From: Phycisphaerales bacterium
GTDB lineage: Bacteria > Planctomycetota > Phycisphaerae > Phycisphaerales > UBA1924
Direction: 5' to 3'
Assembly (NCBI GenBank): GCA_040217175.1
Contig: JAVJNT010000002.1
Coordinates: forward strand, 868,001 to 932,000
DNA length: 64,000 nt
Numbering within the stretch: the first letter of the stretch is position 1; every line of letters begins with the position of its first letter. Below the pieces are notes generated by a model. That model was not told the DNA's origin and ran no database searches. It worked only from the letters and a program-made list of their open reading frames with translations. Positions 7,691 through 16,038 of this stretch are shown piece by piece. A program made the translations under genes and the position numbers.

Positions 7691-10207
7691 CTAGTCCGCA
7701 AGCCCGCTCTCGGGCCGGTTGCGTCGGGCGCGCCAGACCATCCGGATGAGCTCAAGCGGCCCGACCGGCTCGCGGCCCATCGCACGCCGCATCGTCCCCA
7801 GCCGATACGCATGGGCCCACTGCTGGCTCATCACCTCGATGGCCCACCACCAGGTCCGCGTGGGGTCATACACGTTGGTTGCCTCGGCCGACGAACCGTT
7901 GAGCTCGATCACGCTGAATCCTCGGCCAGCCTTCAACTTGCCCTCGTCGCGATAGCGGATGTCGAAGCGGCCGATGTCCAGCCCGCCCGGCGAGCCGTCG
8001 ACGTTTGGGAAGCGGCGGCAGATGCCATCGATCGCATCGGTCAACTCGTCGGTGATGAGGTCAGCGCCATCCTCGAACCGGCACCCCTGCACGTGGTTGC
8101 CGGCCATGCCCATCTTCACGCGCTCGCCCTCGGGCGGCACGCGATCGATCGATCGCCCGAATCGCGCGACGAACACCGGCTCCTGCACGCGGAAGCGATC
8201 GTCGGACAGCACGAGCTGCCGCAGCGTGCGCGTGCCGTCGCCCACGATAACCGGGAAGATCTTCCGTGTGACTGCAAAGATCTCGCCCTCACGCCCACGC
8301 TCGTCGGCCTCGCCGGGCCTGTGCAGCCGCACCCAGAACAGCCCGACCTCGTGCGGCGCGGGGTCGAACTTCTGCAGCACCAGGTCGGCGGCGACGCGGG
8401 TGACCTGATCGCGAACGTCGTCGATGTCGTGGCATACGCGCACCGCCCGGCCGCGCTCGCCCCGGTCGGGCTTGAGCACGACCGGAAACCCGCCCAACTC
8501 TGGCCTGGCCCGCAGCAACCGCTCCACCCGCTTCACGCGCCGCTCCGGGTCGCTGTGCATGCGCACGAGCACCGTGGGCAGCAGCGGCGCGCCGGCGGCC
8601 TCCAGGCCAGCCGCGATCGTGCTCTTGCGCTCGCCTACGAAGCCCCCCGCGCCGGCGATGCCCGGATTCGTCGCCGTAAACACGACCGGATGCCTTGCCC
8701 GAAGCGTCTGCGTAACAAACGTGGGCGCAAGCAACACGTAGCTGATCCAGCTCGGCCAGAACTCGTGGCTGATCCATCGCCACACCTGGGCCCGGATGCG
8801 CTGGCGGCCCATCCGCGTCCATACGCGCGGCAGCACCCACGTCAGCGGCGCCACGATCATGAGTACGGCAACGAGCGCTACGACGCCATATTGCTCGACC
8901 GCCCACCACCCCCCGAATCGCACCAACAGCCACGCGGGCAAGAGCGCCACCATGCCCACAACGAGGCACGCCACGCGGCGCCACACGCCGGGCCCTCGGA
9001 CGAGCACGCCAACCGCCAGCCCGACGCTCGCAACGCCGTAATCGACATACATGCCCGCCACGAGCGCCGCCGTCACGACCAGCCCCATTCGCCACCACAC
9101 CAGCGCCAGCAGCATGACGACGAACGCCTCGAGCGTCCAGTGCCGCGAACGCAGCCACGTCGCCGCCGCGTCGAGTGAGCGCGTCTCCACGCCGTGCTCG
9201 TGCTTGACGGCCAGGTCGACGGTCGAACGGACGGGCTCGATCGCCGGATCCTCGTGCCGATCGACGAACGCCGCGATGTGCGCCGCCAGCGGCTCGGGAT
9301 CGGTGAACGGCATCATGTGGCCGCCATCGAGACGGACGAGCATCGATCGGCGCGCAAGCTCGTGGTGCATCTCCGCAGCCCACGGCGCGACGAGGAAGTC
9401 CTGCTGCGCCTGGATGATCAGGAGCGGCTCGTCGAGCGTTCGAAGCGCGTCGGCCAGCGGCCGCTGGTCGGTGTGCATGAAGTTACGGATGAAAGAGTAC
9501 CAGAAGCTCCGCGGCCCGAGCAGCCCGAAGTGCGGTACCAGCTCGACCGACGCGAACACACCCACGTAGCCGAGGGCGTACTTGGCCTTCTCGAACAAAT
9601 AGTCGCCCGAGCCTTCGGTGCGCTGGGCCCCGGTCGCCATCATCATCGTCAGCGACGCGAGTTCGACGCCGTACTCGTCCTGCATGTCGCGCATGTTCAG
9701 CACGACGGCGCCGCCGTTGCTCCAGCCCAGCACGTGCACCCGATCGGGAGACGCGTCCGTCTCGTGCAACTCGGCCAACAACGCCATGCAGACATGCGCC
9801 ATCGCACGGGCCGAGTAGTCCTCTACCCACGGCTCCGATCCGCCGAACCCTGGCAGGTCGACCGCGATCGCATCGATTCCCCGAGCCGCGAACGCCGGAC
9901 CCAACGCCTGGAAGTTCGTCGCATCACCCGGCGAGCCGTGGATCATCAGCAGGAGCGGCGCTGCGGGCACGCCGCTCCGGTGCGCGACGTACGCAACCTC
10001 GGCCTCATGGCCCTCACGCGGGCCGTCGGCGGTCATCTCGGGCAGCGTTACACGATCCGTCGGCCGGGGCGCCGGCGTCGCCATCAGCAGCGTCGGGTCG
10101 ATCGCATACACGACGTGCGAGGCGAGCAGCACCAGCAGATAGATCGCCAGAACCCAGCGCCAACGCACGCGCCGCTTGGGCTTGGTCCAGTGCTCGACGC
10201 CCCGCAC
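7691..10207 (-). CDS. Membrane-anchored alpha/beta-hydrolase fused to an ATP-grasp ligase domain
   Basis: An 838-aa three-part protein. Residues ~15-35 form a membrane anchor. Residues ~65-330 are an alpha/beta-hydrolase with the oxyanion HGSPG near 90, nucleophile elbow GWSNGG (Ser near 163), and later acid and His in QQDF and GGHMMPF. Residues ~355-465 hold several hydrophobic helices. The remainder is an ATP-grasp domain with PVVLKPDRGERGRAVRV, a VGDGTRTLRQLV segment like that of cyanophycin synthetase, and the metal-binding FSVIELNGSSAEATN. I chose a GTG six bases after the rlmN stop; upstream residues overlap rlmN and look non-coding. Likely cotranscribed with rlmN. A carboxylate-amine ligase coupled to a hydrolase is plausible, but the substrate is unknown. 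Confidence 0.75.
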   Translation of the reverse strand: MRGVEHWTKPKRRVRWRWVLAIYLLVLLASHVVYAIDPTLLMATPAPRPTDRVTLPEMTADGPREGHEAEVAYVAHRSGVPAAPLLLMIHGSPGDATNFQALGPAFAARGIDAIAVDLPGFGGSEPWVEDYSARAMAHVCMALLAELHETDASPDRVHVLGWSNGGAVVLNMRDMQDEYGVELASLTMMMATGAQRTEGSGDYLFEKAKYALGYVGVFASVELVPHFGLLGPRSFWYSFIRNFMHTDQRPLADALRTLDEPLLIIQAQQDFLVAPWAAEMHHELARRSMLVRLDGGHMMPFTDPEPLAAHIAAFVDRHEDPAIEPVRSTVDLAVKHEHGVETRSLDAAATWLRSRHWTLEAFVVMLLALVWWRMGLVVTAALVAGMYVDYGVASVGLAVGVLVRGPGVWRRVACLVVGMVALLPAWLLVRFGGWWAVEQYGVVALVAVLMIVAPLTWVLPRVWTRMGRQRIRAQVWRWISHEFWPSWISYVLLAPTFVTQTLRARHPVVFTATNPGIAGAGGFVGERKSTIAAGLEAAGAPLLPTVLVRMHSDPERRVKRVERLLRARPELGGFPVVLKPDRGERGRAVRVCHDIDDVRDQVTRVAADLVLQKFDPAPHEVGLFWVRLHRPGEADERGREGEIFAVTRKIFPVIVGDGTRTLRQLVLSDDRFRVQEPVFVARFGRSIDRVPPEGERVKMGMAGNHVQGCRFEDGADLITDELTDAIDGICRRFPNVDGSPGGLDIGRFDIRYRDEGKLKAGRGFSVIELNGSSAEATNVYDPTRTWWWAIEVMSQQWAHAYRLGTMRRAMGREPVGPLELIRMVWRARRNRPESGLAD

Positions 10208-10212
10208 CGCCG

Positions 10213-11340
10213 TCAGCTTCCGCCGCCGATGGTGATCGGCGTCAGCGGACCGACGACCTTCCGCCGGCGGATAGCCGGATTGCCGAGCTGGCCGCACGCG
10301 GCCATCGTGCTGCGGCCCTTCGTTCGGCGACGCTTGACGAACACGCCGTGCGAACTCAGGCGATGCACGAACTCTTCAACGTCTTCCTCCTGCGGCGCGG
10401 GCCACGGGCTGTCGCGACGCGGGTTGTACGGAATCACGTTTACCATGCACCGCAGCGGCTTCACCCACTCGGCCAACTCGTCGGCGTGCTCCATCGCATC
10501 GTTCAATCCCGGGATGAGGACGTACGCGATGAGGTACGGCTTGCCCGTGCCGTTCGGAAAGTCCAGCAATGCTTCGCGGAGCTGGCCCATCGGCATCGCC
10601 CGGTTGATGGGCATGATCTGGTTGCGGATGGCGTCGTTGGGCGCGTTCAGGCTGATCGAGACGCCAAGCCGGTGCCAGCCCGGCTGCCGTACGGCCTCGC
10701 GTAATCGCTTGAGTCCGTCGAGCCGCCCCACCGTCGACACGGTCACCTTGCTCATCGCCAGCCCGGCGCCCGCCTGATCGGTGAGCACGTTGATCGCCTG
10801 CAACACCGCGTCGGTGTTGTCCAAGGGCTCGCCCATGCCCATGAACACGAGGTTGCTCGGCTGCGCCCCGAGCTGGTGCCGCGCCGCGTGCCACTGCCCC
10901 ACGATCTGCGCGGGCGTCAGTGAGGCCATCAGCCCCATCTGCGCCGTCTCGCAGAAGCCGCAGCCCATCGCGCAGCCCACCTGGCTGCTCACGCACAGCG
11001 AGTGCGCCAGCCGGCCCTTGCGACCGATCATCGGGATCACGACCGATTCGGCCTCGAGCTTCACGCCCTGCCGCTCGACGTCGAGCTGCTGAACGAACTT
11101 GGTGATGACGCCCTCGGGCGTGTCCTCTCGCTCGCGCCGCACGACCGGACCCACGTGCGGCGTGCCGATCTGCTGGAACACCGGGTCGTCGGTCCGGCCC
11201 TCACGCAAGAACGCCTTGTACGCGCGAAGGGCCCATAACCCCCGCCCCTTGACCCGCGGACCCACCGCCTCCACCCACTGCCGGCTGGTGAGCCCGAGGG
11301 GGCTGGGCGTGTCGGTCGTCTGTTCGGCTTGGCCGTACAT
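10213..11340 (-). CDS. rlmN: 23S rRNA (adenine(2503)-C2)-methyltransferase RlmN-like radical SAM enzyme
   Basis: A radical-SAM methyltransferase that methylates C2 of A2503 in 23S rRNA, and in some species A37 of tRNA. The 375-aa protein carries the cluster motif C-AMG-C-GF-C at residues 123-130, preceded by LCVSSQVG. The GMGEPL SAM-binding segment follows, then STVGR, SISLNAPND and NVIPYNP. The C-terminal STMAACGQL segment supplies the second catalytic Cys of the RlmN/Cfr family. The conserved hydrophobic sequences favour RlmN, but separating it from Cfr-like paralogues needs a phylogeny. The gene lies directly upstream of the hydrolase/ATP-grasp gene on the same strand. Confidence 0.88.
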   Translation of the reverse strand: MYGQAEQTTDTPSPLGLTSRQWVEAVGPRVKGRGLWALRAYKAFLREGRTDDPVFQQIGTPHVGPVVRREREDTPEGVITKFVQQLDVERQGVKLEAESVVIPMIGRKGRLAHSLCVSSQVGCAMGCGFCETAQMGLMASLTPAQIVGQWHAARHQLGAQPSNLVFMGMGEPLDNTDAVLQAINVLTDQAGAGLAMSKVTVSTVGRLDGLKRLREAVRQPGWHRLGVSISLNAPNDAIRNQIMPINRAMPMGQLREALLDFPNGTGKPYLIAYVLIPGLNDAMEHADELAEWVKPLRCMVNVIPYNPRRDSPWPAPQEEDVEEFVHRLSSHGVFVKRRRTKGRSTMAACGQLGNPAIRRRKVVGPLTPITIGGGS

Positions 11341-11509
11341 CGCACCGATCGTACGGGCCGCCGGGCCTGCCCGGGCGGAGCTTGTGTGATGATCTGGCTC
11401 AGGACATCAAGCGGCGTGAAGTCGCCCTCGGAACCGGTCGAAGTCTGGGCTAGACGCGATTCGCTCGGCGCAGGGGCCGGGCGGTCGCCTCGCCAACGCG
11501 GAGGCGCCG

Positions 11510-12352
11510 ATGCCCCATTGCCCACGCCCGGCCCGGTCCGGGTTCACGCTCATCGAGTTACTGGTGGTCATCGGCATCATCGCCGTCATCGCCGCCATCA
11601 CGGTGCCGGCCATCGCCAGCGCCCGCCAGACGGCCCAGAGCACGGTCACGCTGCAGCGGCTCGGCCAGCTCAGCACCGTCGCCAACCTCTACGCGACCGA
11701 CCACCGGGACCGCGTCTGGACGGCCCAGAACTGGCTCAAGACCATCGAGGGCGACACCGCGCAGCCGGGCGTGCTCCTCGACGGCGGATACCTCACCGAC
11801 GACGAGATCTTGGAGTGCGCCGTCAACGGCCGTCGACTCCCCTACCGCGACTCCAGCGGCCACGTCCCGACCCCGCCGCCCGGGCTCTACGACCACGCCG
11901 AAGTCGACAGCGACTTTGCCTTCGTGCACCAGGTCGAGGGCGCCCGTCTCGGGCTGCACACGCAGTTTGCCTACCACCGCGACCCAACGGAGCGCGGCTG
12001 GAGCGGCGGCGTCTGGCTCGAGGACGAGACCGCACTCGTCAACCTGCCGGGCGTGCCCATCTTCGTCGAAGAGAACCCCGCGTTCTACCACGCCCGCGAC
12101 GAGATGCTCACCTTCAAGGGGTTCGACCAGCTCGACCGCCGGCACGACGGCGGCGGCACTGGCAAGAGCCTGATGGCCTTCCTCGACGGACACGCCGAGA
12201 GCACCGCCCCGCCCGCCGACGATTCGCCCGAGGGCCTGGAGGTCAGCGACCTGACTGCCGCCCACTTCTACCTGAGCGCCCGTGGCGGACGCTGGAGGGC
12301 CATGACCCTCAGCAGCGAGTATGAGTACGGCTGGGTCAACGACCCCCGCTAG
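11510..12352 (+). CDS. Type II secretion/type IV pilus-like pseudopilin
   Basis: A 280-aa prepilin-like protein. The short basic leader ends in the prepilin peptidase site SG|FTLIEL, with cleavage after Gly11 and the essential Glu at mature position 5. About 20 hydrophobic residues then form the pilin assembly helix. The globular part has a G-HAES stretch near the end that resembles the C-terminal region of the DUF1559/H-X9-DG pseudopilins, which are abundant in planctomycetes. GCGGAGG precedes the ATG at good spacing. No other secretion or pilus gene is nearby, so this is probably one of many scattered pseudopilins. It converges on dps. Confidence 0.85.
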   Translation: MPHCPRPARSGFTLIELLVVIGIIAVIAAITVPAIASARQTAQSTVTLQRLGQLSTVANLYATDHRDRVWTAQNWLKTIEGDTAQPGVLLDGGYLTDDEILECAVNGRRLPYRDSSGHVPTPPPGLYDHAEVDSDFAFVHQVEGARLGLHTQFAYHRDPTERGWSGGVWLEDETALVNLPGVPIFVEENPAFYHARDEMLTFKGFDQLDRRHDGGGTGKSLMAFLDGHAESTAPPADDSPEGLEVSDLTAAHFYLSARGGRWRAMTLSSEYEYGWVNDPR

Positions 12353-12379
12353 TCACCCCGACCGACGCGGACCGGGGCA

Positions 12380-12847
12380 TCACGCACCGTGGTGCCAGGC
12401 CCGCAGCATCCACACGGTCTTCTCGATGTCATCGCCGATGCCGTCGAGCAGGTTGACCGTCGTGCGGTCGCCGGCGCTCTCGGCGTCGTCGATGACCTCG
12501 CGCACCTCCTTGTGGATGGCCAGCAAGTCGGCCACCGTGTGCTCGACCATCCGCTTGTCGTCGGGCGTGCCCTCTTCCTCGGCGATGCGGGTGTGCTCGA
12601 GGCATCGTGCGAGCGTGGGGAGCGGCGTCGATTCCTTCGCACGGATGCGTTCGGCCAGCTCGTCGAGGTAGCCCGTCCACGCGGTGTAGATCTTCTCGAA
12701 CTGCTCGTGCAACTCGAAGAACTGCCGCCCGCGGACGTTCCAGTGGAAGTTCTGGATCTTGTAGCGGAACACCGCCGCATCGGCCACCAGCCGGTTCAGG
12801 CCGCTGATGATGGTGGCGTCGATCTCCGTGTTCGTTGCGTCGTGCAT
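12380..12847 (-). CDS. dps: Dps-family ferritin-like DNA-protection protein
   Basis: A dodecameric ferritin-like protein that oxidises and stores iron with hydrogen peroxide and can shield DNA. The 155-aa chain has His35, His47, Asp62 and Glu66 in NFHWNVRG, ELHEQF and DELAER. That spacing matches the inter-subunit ferroxidase ligands of Dps. The N-terminus has little basic charge, so DNA binding is uncertain. The ATG chosen follows CTGGAGT; a slightly longer frame exists upstream without a better site. It is divergent from the serine hydrolase gene, with about 116 bases shared as a promoter region. Confidence 0.9.
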   Translation of the reverse strand: MHDATNTEIDATIISGLNRLVADAAVFRYKIQNFHWNVRGRQFFELHEQFEKIYTAWTGYLDELAERIRAKESTPLPTLARCLEHTRIAEEEGTPDDKRMVEHTVADLLAIHKEVREVIDDAESAGDRTTVNLLDGIGDDIEKTVWMLRAWHHGA

Positions 12848-12963
12848 GCGTGACTCCAGTTTTCGGGCCCAGCGCTCGCAGGCGACGGGCAATGCCCATC
12901 GATCGCGATCGTTCCTCGTGTATCATTTTAGCCGGCAGCCGTTGATACTTGGGGATTCTCACG

Positions 12964-14160
12964 ATGAACAAGACGCTCTACACGCTCTCCGCAGCCGTGA
13001 TCGCACCCGCCTGCTGGGCCCAGTGCGACTACGCCCCGGCCGACGCCCTCGCAGCCGCCATCGTCGATGATTTCCCGCTGGTCTCGGGCGCCAGCATGCG
13101 CTTCGAGGATCCACTGCTTCCGGGTCCGAGCTTCGAGCGCTTCTACGGCGACTACGACCGCGGCACCGTCGTGCCCATCGCCAGCGCCACCAAGTTGCTT
13201 TCCGCCATCGTCGTCATGACCTGCGTCGAGCAGGACGGCCTCGACCTGGACGCACCGGTCTCGACCTACCTGCCCGAGTTCTTCGGCACCAAGGGAACGA
13301 TGACCGTCCGCCAGATGTTCAGCCACACTTCGGGCTTGCCCAGCAACAGCGTGTTCGCCTTCGATCCCGCGATCACGCTCGAACAGGCCGTCACGCGCAT
13401 CGCGCTGTTTACGCCGCTCGAGGCCACGCCCGGCACCGACTTCTGCTACGGGCAGGTGGGCATGCACGTAGCCGGCCGCGTGTGCGAGGTCGTGAGCGGT
13501 ACCGACTGGGACACGCTCTTCGCCGAGCGCGTCGCCATGCCGTTGGGTCTCACCGATACCAACTACGACGGGCTCTACGAGACCACCAACCCCCTCATCG
13601 CCGGCGGAGCCGAGAGCAGCCTCGAGGACTACTCGCGCGTCATCCGCATGCTCATTGACGGCGGCGTGTATCGCGGCGCTCGGGTCATCGGACAGTCCTC
13701 GATCGACGCGATGTTTACCGACCTCACGGCGGGCCTGCCCATCCGTTGCACGCCCGCCTCGCGAACCACCCAGAACTATGGCCTGGGCGCCTGGGTGCTG
13801 ACGCGCACCGACGGCACGCGCCGCGTCGACAGCCCCGGCGCCTTCGCGTACACGCCCTGGGTCGAACTCGACCAGGCCGGCGACCCGCTGCTCGGCGGCG
13901 TGTTCATGATCGAGGACGGCCTCTCGTCGCTCAGCGATCGCATCGACGATCTGCAGGACGCCGCCCTCGACGCCAGGCTCGCGTGCACGCCGTGCCCGGC
14001 CGACCTCGACGGCGACGGCGTGCTGACCCTCTTCGACTTCCTGGCCTTCCAGACCGCGTGGACCGCGGGCGACCCCGCCGGCGACTTCGATCGCGACGGC
14101 GTGCTCGACCTCTTCGACTTCCTGGCGTATTCCAACGCGTTCGACGACGGCTGCGCTTAA
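12964..14160 (+). CDS. Secreted serine hydrolase (class C beta-lactamase fold) with GC-type dockerin
   Basis: A 398-aa exported serine hydrolase of the beta-lactamase/penicillin-binding-protein family. A signal peptide ends near CWA-QC. The active-site SxxK is S74-A-T-K77, followed by FSHTSGLPS, which is typical of the esterase/D-aminopeptidase-like branch. The second motif, normally Y-x-N, reads Y-G-Q here (FCYGQVGMHVAG). The C-terminal ~54 residues form a GC-type dockerin with DLDGDGV and DFDRDGV loops, each followed by a LFDFLA-type helix, and a final GC. Substrate is unknown; a cell-wall or ester substrate is possible. The stop codon overlaps that of the convergent glycosylase gene. Confidence 0.85.
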   Translation: MNKTLYTLSAAVIAPACWAQCDYAPADALAAAIVDDFPLVSGASMRFEDPLLPGPSFERFYGDYDRGTVVPIASATKLLSAIVVMTCVEQDGLDLDAPVSTYLPEFFGTKGTMTVRQMFSHTSGLPSNSVFAFDPAITLEQAVTRIALFTPLEATPGTDFCYGQVGMHVAGRVCEVVSGTDWDTLFAERVAMPLGLTDTNYDGLYETTNPLIAGGAESSLEDYSRVIRMLIDGGVYRGARVIGQSSIDAMFTDLTAGLPIRCTPASRTTQNYGLGAWVLTRTDGTRRVDSPGAFAYTPWVELDQAGDPLLGGVFMIEDGLSSLSDRIDDLQDAALDARLACTPCPADLDGDGVLTLFDFLAFQTAWTAGDPAGDFDRDGVLDLFDFLAYSNAFDDGCA

Positions 14161-15194
14161 CCGTTGCTCGAACGCTGGCGGCGCTTCCTGGGGCCGAAGT
14201 CTCCCGCCGCGAGCTGCGCAGCCGTGAAGCTACGCCCCGTCGTGCGCTTGTCCCACGTGCTCGCCGGACCCTTGAAGGCCTCGTAGCTCATCCACAGGTC
14301 GAGCCAGTAGCTGCGGAACGCATGGCCGCCCTGGCCGATGCCGAAGCGCTCGTAGTGCTCGGTCACGAGCGCCAGCACACGGCGGTCGTCGCCCTCGAAG
14401 CCCAGCACGTTGCGCCCGTGCCGCACGCTCTCGGTGTCCAGCGGTAGGAAGCCATAGCGACCCATGAGCTGCATGACGTTGTGCGCCGCATACGGCCCGA
14501 TGCCCGGCAGGTCGAGCAGGAAGCGGCGGACCTCGTCGTCGGGCGTGTTCGGATCTTCAAGCCAGGCCTGGGGGATCTCACCCTTGGCGAACAGGCGCGC
14601 CAGATCGACGATGCGCTTGTCTCGATACCCCACGCCGCAGCGCGACCGGAGCCACGCGGGCGACTTGCGTGCGAGTTGCTCGGGCGTCGGGAACGCGTGC
14701 ACGCCGCTGGGCGACGCCTTGCCTACGCGTGCGCACAGGGCGGCGTTCATGTCGATCGTGCCCGTCCACCGCACGTTGCAGCTCGTGACGGTCTTGATGA
14801 CGTCCTCGAACAGCGAGCCCGAGCGCATGAGCCGGCCCCGGCCGCTAAAACGCCAGCGGTCATCGATGGCATGGAAGGCCGCGACGTCCTCGGCCGATTC
14901 GTCGAGCCGCAGCATCCGCGTGATCATCGCGCGGGCCTGCGTGCACTCGCCCCGCGTCAGCGATCGATCCGCCGTCGCCGTTAGGGGCATGCCCACCCGC
15001 TGCTGGCGGATGACGAACCGCGCCGGCCCGCTTTCGAGCATGTACGCAGCCGAGTAGGTCGACGCCGCCGGAACCCACTCGTACGGGTCGAGCAGGAAAT
15101 AGCCATACGAGCACGCATCGCGCGGCAGATCGAAGTCGGCCGGCGCCGCGAGCCTCAGGCGTGTCGCGCGGGATGTCTCCGGAGCACCCGACAC
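14157..15194 (-). CDS. HhH-GPD DNA glycosylase (3-methyladenine/8-oxoguanine type)
   Basis: A base-excision DNA glycosylase of the helix-hairpin-helix GPD superfamily. The 345-aa product starts with an N-terminal beta domain containing ADFDLPRD, resembling AlkA/OGG N-domains. It then has LFEDVIKTVTSCNV, and the hairpin LLDLPGIGPYAAHNVMQLMGRYGFLPLDTES, in which the catalytic Asp is expected (P-L-D). Start choice is uncertain: I use a GTG two bases after the stop of the upstream amidotransferase gene, because sequence above it is in that gene's frame shadow. Likely co-transcribed with it. Whether it removes alkylated or oxidised bases cannot be decided by eye. Confidence 0.82.
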   Translation of the reverse strand: MSGAPETSRATRLRLAAPADFDLPRDACSYGYFLLDPYEWVPAASTYSAAYMLESGPARFVIRQQRVGMPLTATADRSLTRGECTQARAMITRMLRLDESAEDVAAFHAIDDRWRFSGRGRLMRSGSLFEDVIKTVTSCNVRWTGTIDMNAALCARVGKASPSGVHAFPTPEQLARKSPAWLRSRCGVGYRDKRIVDLARLFAKGEIPQAWLEDPNTPDDEVRRFLLDLPGIGPYAAHNVMQLMGRYGFLPLDTESVRHGRNVLGFEGDDRRVLALVTEHYERFGIGQGGHAFRSYWLDLWMSYEAFKGPASTWDKRTTGRSFTAAQLAAGDFGPRKRRQRSSNG

Positions 15195-15196
15195 CC

Positions 15197-15925
15197 CTAC
15201 ACCGCCAGCAGACGGTCGAACGGCACCGCGAAGGAGGCGATGTTGACGCACAAGCGATCGGACGCGCGAGCGAACATCGCGTAGTGCTCGTCGAGCTGGG
15301 CCTCGATCTCCTCGAGGGTGCGCGGCACCTCGCCAATCACGCGCTTGAGCACCGCCACGTGCCGCGTGATACCGGGACGATCGAACTCGAAGTGGTACTG
15401 GAAGCCGTACGTGCGAATGCCGGCCTTGAAGCACTCCACCGGCGTCGTAGCGCTCTTGGCCAGCACGGTCGCCCCGGGCGGGGCCTTCGAGACGTGGTGC
15501 TCGTGGCTCTGGAACATGGGCAGCTTCCAAGGCATGCCCGCGAGCATCGTCTCGGTCTGCCCGGGCACCGTCAGCTCGACGGGCTCGAAGCCGAGGGCCA
15601 TCTGCGGCAGCTTTTCGACCTCGCCGCCCAGCGCCCGAGCGATGAGCTGGTGCCCCATGCACAAGCCGATGACGGGCATCTGCGCCTCGTGGGCCTGGCG
15701 GATCAGGTCGAGCGTGCGGGCGATCCAGGGCTCGTCGCCCAGCGGCGACGCCGGGCTGCCCAGCACGACCAGGCCCTGTGCGTTGTCCATGTCGCCGGGC
15801 ACGGCCGCCTCGCCGTCGCGGTCGATACGGCGGTAGTCGATCTTGAACCCGTGGTCGCGCAGGGTGACCCCCAGGCGGCCCGGGCCGAGGTGCTGTCCGT
15901 CCTGAAGAACGATGATGGTGGCCAT
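15197..15925 (-). CDS. Class I glutamine amidotransferase (GMP synthase-like)
   Basis: A 242-aa stand-alone type 1 glutamine amidotransferase. The nucleophilic elbow GLCMGHQL places Cys89 as the catalytic residue. The QSHEHHVSKAPPG and FQYHFEFD segments follow the GMP-synthase-like subfamily, although the usual HPE at the catalytic His is replaced by YHFEFD. Such proteins often work on gamma-glutamyl compounds or as stand-alone amidases. No synthetase partner is adjacent; the next gene downstream is a DNA glycosylase. The ATG is chosen because MATIIVLQD begins the first beta strand. Confidence 0.8.
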   Translation of the reverse strand: MATIIVLQDGQHLGPGRLGVTLRDHGFKIDYRRIDRDGEAAVPGDMDNAQGLVVLGSPASPLGDEPWIARTLDLIRQAHEAQMPVIGLCMGHQLIARALGGEVEKLPQMALGFEPVELTVPGQTETMLAGMPWKLPMFQSHEHHVSKAPPGATVLAKSATTPVECFKAGIRTYGFQYHFEFDRPGITRHVAVLKRVIGEVPRTLEEIEAQLDEHYAMFARASDRLCVNIASFAVPFDRLLAV

Positions 15926-16038
15926 GGGAGCCGATGTTAGCGTGTGGCGGCACCGTCCGCCCGGAGCGAGCCGCAACGCTCTAGCCTGTCTTGGCCGAGC
16001 TACCGCTCGCAGCCGGACCCCAGGCCCAGGAGATCGAC

